Assembly (NCBI RefSeq): GCF_032911445.1
Contig: NZ_JAWJEJ010000001.1
Span: 1,426,001-1,490,000 of the forward strand
Direction: 5' to 3'
From: Sphingomonas sp. HF-S4
GTDB lineage: Bacteria; Pseudomonadota; Alphaproteobacteria; Sphingomonadales; Sphingomonadaceae
DNA: 64,000 nucleotides
Shown: positions 62,562 to 64,000 of the stretch, in pieces
How positions within the stretch are numbered: the stretch's first letter is position 1
Layout of the letters: each line of letters opens with the position of its first letter
Position numbers and translations under genes: made by a program
Notes under the pieces: model-generated
Databases searched by the model: none
The model's input: only the letters and a program-made list of their open reading frames with translations
Told to the model about the DNA's origin: nothing

Positions 62562-62887
62562 GAATCGATCTCCTCCAGAAGCGTTCGCAGCGCGTCGAGC
62601 CGATCGCGCCAGAAAGTCTCGTAATGGCCGAGCCAGTCGAACAGCGGCGCCAGTCCCTCGGGCCGGGCACGATAATAGACCTTCCGCCCCTCGGGCCGCT
62701 CGGCGACCAGCCCGGCCTGCTTGAGCGACTTGAGGTGCTGCGAAACCGCGCCCTGGGTAACCCCGCTGGCGCGGGTCAGATCGGCAACGTTGATCTCGCG
62801 CGTGCGGGCGATCCGATCGAACACCGCGCGTCGCGTGGGGTCGGCAAGCGCGCGCATCACGGTGTCGATGGGCTGGGTCTGGAGCAT
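62558..62887 (-). CDS. ArsR-family winged-helix repressor
   Basis: About 109 residues from the ATG at 62887; a TTG nine bases upstream is an alternative. The winged helix is visible: VMRALADPTRRAVFDRIARTREINVADLTRASGVTQGAVSQHLKSLKQAGLVAERPEGRKVYYRARPEGL. The common heavy-metal cysteine motif of ArsR proteins is absent. It heads an operon with SRPBCC, DUF899 and membrane-protein genes, all overlapping or abutting. Twin palindromes lie 9-43 bp upstream and are likely its operator. Confidence 0.92.
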   Translation of the reverse strand: MLQTQPIDTVMRALADPTRRAVFDRIARTREINVADLTRASGVTQGAVSQHLKSLKQAGLVAERPEGRKVYYRARPEGLAPLFDWLGHYETFWRDRLDALRTLLEEIDS

Positions 62888-62895
62888 GCGAATCA

Positions 62896-62930
62896 ATTAG
62901 CAATTGCTAATGCATTAGTCAATGCTAATG
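62896..62930. promoter_or_regulatory. Twin palindromic operators upstream of the arsR operon
   Basis: ATTAGCAATTGCTAAT (62896-62911) is a perfect 16-bp palindrome. CATTAG-N6-CTAATG (62913-62930) follows with one base between. The first is 9 bp before the chosen start, so it probably overlaps the ribosome site or transcription start. Confidence 0.7.
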
Positions 62931-62986
62931 TGAATTCACGCCTGTTTGGCTGGACAGCACCTCCCGCGGCTCGCTATCGGCGCGGC

Positions 62987-63187
62987 ATGCCTGTTGTCGC
63001 CACGATCATGAATTCCACCACCGGTCAGCCGATCCAGAAGCTGACCTTCGGTCGCATGCCCAAGCCCTGGGCCTCGTTCACGCTGGAGAGCGGCGAGCTC
63101 GTCACCGCCGATCGCGTCGATGTCGGCAAGCCCGCGCCCGGCAAGGTCGTGGTGCCGGTGTCGGTGTGGGTGACGCCCAAGAAATAG
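62987..63187 (+). CDS. Conserved-looking small hypothetical protein
   Basis: 66 residues. It begins MPVVATIMNSTTGQPIQKLTFGRMPK, followed by WASFTLESGELVTADRV and GKVVVPVSVWVTPKK. The composition is that of a compact beta-sheet protein. No family is recognised. No clear ribosome site is visible. It precedes the structured region before the ydcH-like gene. Confidence 0.55.
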   Translation: MPVVATIMNSTTGQPIQKLTFGRMPKPWASFTLESGELVTADRVDVGKPAPGKVVVPVSVWVTPKK

Positions 63188-63260
63188 CGGCAACACTTCC
63201 TTACAGCCTTAACCCTCCCCGGGCATTGAATCGTGACCGGCCTCGCCCTAGATTCATCTC

Positions 63261-63360
63261 TGCGGGACCGGGCCCCTCTGGCGGCGGCTTCATCACCTGA
63301 AGCCCCGTGATGTCGGACCGCATCGAGCTAGCTCGGTGCAGGTTTGGCGGCTGTCCGCCA
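63261..63360 (+). ncRNA. Candidate structured leader RNA with several hairpins
   Basis: Hairpins: GGCTTCA-TCACC-TGAAGCC (63286-63304), CATCGAG-CTAG-CTCGGTG (63321-63338) and TGGCGG-CTGT-CCGCCA (63345-63360). TGCGG at 63261-63265 can pair with CCGCA at 63318-63322, closing the first hairpin into a larger arm. The region lies in a gap with no gene, upstream of the ydcH- and ybhL-like genes. A ybhL leader RNA is known in some alphaproteobacteria, but I cannot confirm that match from memory. Confidence 0.4.
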
Positions 63361-63412
63361 CCTCCCCTCACCGAAACGGCTCGATCGATAGAAACTGTCG
63401 ATGGAGTGGCAT

Positions 63413-63628
63413 GTGAACAATGTAATCGAGCGGCTGATCGCCGCGCACCGCACCCTTAACCGCGAGATTCGCAGCGAGCTTTCGCGCCGCGTGCCGGATC
63501 GCTTCCGCTTGAGCCAGCTCAAGAAGGAACGGCTCGCGATCAAGGACCGGCTGTTCCGCCACCTCCCCGACGCGGCCGAGATGCGCCGTATCGCCCGCGG
63601 CGCGATCGCCCGGGCACGTCACGCCTAA
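63413..63628 (+). CDS. YdcH-like DUF465 small protein
   Basis: About 71 residues from a GTG at 63413, which has GGAG six bases upstream. An ATG at 63401 would add four residues but has no ribosome site. The sequence NNVIERLIAAHRTLNREIRSELSRRVPDRFRLSQLKKERLAIKDRLFR is one long amphipathic helix pair typical of DUF465/YdcH. Function is unknown. It is followed after 13 bp by the Bax inhibitor-1 gene. Confidence 0.85.
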   Translation: MNNVIERLIAAHRTLNREIRSELSRRVPDRFRLSQLKKERLAIKDRLFRHLPDAAEMRRIARGAIARARHA

Positions 63629-63641
63629 GGAGACCACGTAC

Positions 63642-64000
63642 GTGGACAATCTTTCCGCCTTCAATCGCAGCGCCGCCGCCGCCGCGCAGGTCCGCTATGA
63701 CGAGGGCCTTCGCCGGCACATGCTCGGCATCTACCGCAACATGGGCATCGGCCTGGCGCTTACCGGCCTGGTCGCGCTCGCGGTGGCGAATACCCCCGCG
63801 CTCGTCGCCTTGATCTTCGGCACCCCGCTCAAATGGGTGGCGATGCTGGCGCCGCTGGCGTTCGTGTTCTTCTTCACCTTCCGCATCGAGCGCATGACCG
63901 TTGCCGGCGCCCGCACCGCGTTCTTCGCGTTCGCCGCGATCATGGGCGTTTCGATGGCGAGCATCTTCCTGGTGTTCACCGGCACCAGCATCGCGATGGC
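63642..64000 (+). CDS. Bax inhibitor-1/YccA (YbhL-like) membrane protein, partial
   Basis: 119 complete codons before the right edge, with a GTG start at 63642 and AAGGAG upstream. It begins DNLSAFNRSAAAAAQVRYDEGLRRHMLGIYRNMGIGLALTGLVALAV, which is the YbhL/BI-1 N-terminus and first span. The stretch VAMLAPLAFVFFFTFRIERMT and the following FFAFAAIMGVSMASIFLVFTG supply further spans. BI-1 proteins are multi-pass inner-membrane proteins, some with pH-dependent ion leak. The rest of the protein lies outside the window. Confidence 0.9.
   Translation, partial: MDNLSAFNRSAAAAAQVRYDEGLRRHMLGIYRNMGIGLALTGLVALAVANTPALVALIFGTPLKWVAMLAPLAFVFFFTFRIERMTVAGARTAFFAFAAIMGVSMASIFLVFTGTSIAM

Noticed and set aside
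61339-62887. Toxin-antitoxin or defence reading of the ArsR operon
   Set aside because: The four proteins match regulator, lipid-binding, DUF899 and membrane families, with no nuclease, NTPase or toxin motif.
1-64000. tRNA, rRNA, transposase or integrase genes
   Set aside because: No cloverleaf, ribosomal or recombinase sequence was recognised in any gap or frame. A search with tRNAscan or Infernal would settle it.

Overview
The window looks like chromosome of a high-GC alphaproteobacterium, most likely a sphingomonad. The signs are very high GC with strong third-position bias, a TonB-dependent receptor, a tamA-tamB pair, a DUF6356-like small protein, a DUF465/YdcH protein next to a Bax-inhibitor-1 protein, and GC-rich inverted-repeat elements between genes. 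I recognised no rRNA, tRNA, CRISPR array, prophage, transposase or defence island. Nearly all genes are ordinary metabolic, transport and envelope genes. Function assignments rest on reading the proteins, without database searches.

Layout. 1-9 kb: a TonB receptor, a spinster-type MFS transporter and a Tat-type Dabb protein in one direction, then a paired acyl-CoA dehydrogenase and an MHS-type MFS transporter. 9-14 kb: a base-composition outlier encoding an FN3/beta-helix lipoprotein, the phosphate transporter pitA with a Pho-box-like site, and an unknown membrane protein. 14-21 kb: a UvrD helicase, a porin plus MFS transporter, a DUF6356-like protein and an FAD oxidoreductase. 21-27 kb: tyrosine catabolism (hppD, hmgA) around a divergent dicarboxylate-type symporter, a Rieske protein and isovaleryl-CoA dehydrogenase. 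27-37 kb: a GDSL hydrolase and an M13 peptidase on the minus strand, then the methylcrotonyl-CoA carboxylase genes inside a chain of overlapping plus-strand genes. 37-45 kb: a flavin monooxygenase with a palindromic operator candidate, then tamB and tamA. 45-50 kb: a Rap1a-like protein, malate synthase G, a MarR regulator, a candidate small-RNA locus, a coniferyl-aldehyde-type dehydrogenase and a prepilin peptidase. 50-64 kb: a thiolase, an SH3 protein, a 2-hydroxyacid dehydrogenase, an amidotransferase, a nitronate-monooxygenase-like protein with a cysteine cluster, a glycosyltransferase, an alpha/beta hydrolase, SelO, an AstD-like dehydrogenase, an ArsR/SRPBCC/DUF899/membrane-protein operon, a structured leader and the start of a Bax inhibitor-1 gene.

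How the genes fit together. hppD and hmgA take 4-hydroxyphenylpyruvate to maleylacetoacetate, while Ivd and MccAB carry leucine carbon to methylglutaconyl-CoA. Both routes end in acetoacetate or acetoacetyl-CoA and acetyl-CoA, which the thiolase and malate synthase G could use. The later enzymes (maleylacetoacetate isomerase, fumarylacetoacetase, methylglutaconyl-CoA hydratase, HMG-CoA lyase) are not in the window.

No wholly new system stands out. The most interesting items are regulatory: a TTGAC half-site array and a shared motif before hppD and hmgA, clean palindromes before the monooxygenase, marR and arsR genes, a Pho box at pitA, an orphan plus-strand terminator that suggests a small RNA, and a hairpin-rich leader before ydcH/ybhL. 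The most interesting proteins are a GltPh-type symporter whose sodium-site residues appear changed, and a flavin oxidoreductase with an added CxxCxxxC segment.
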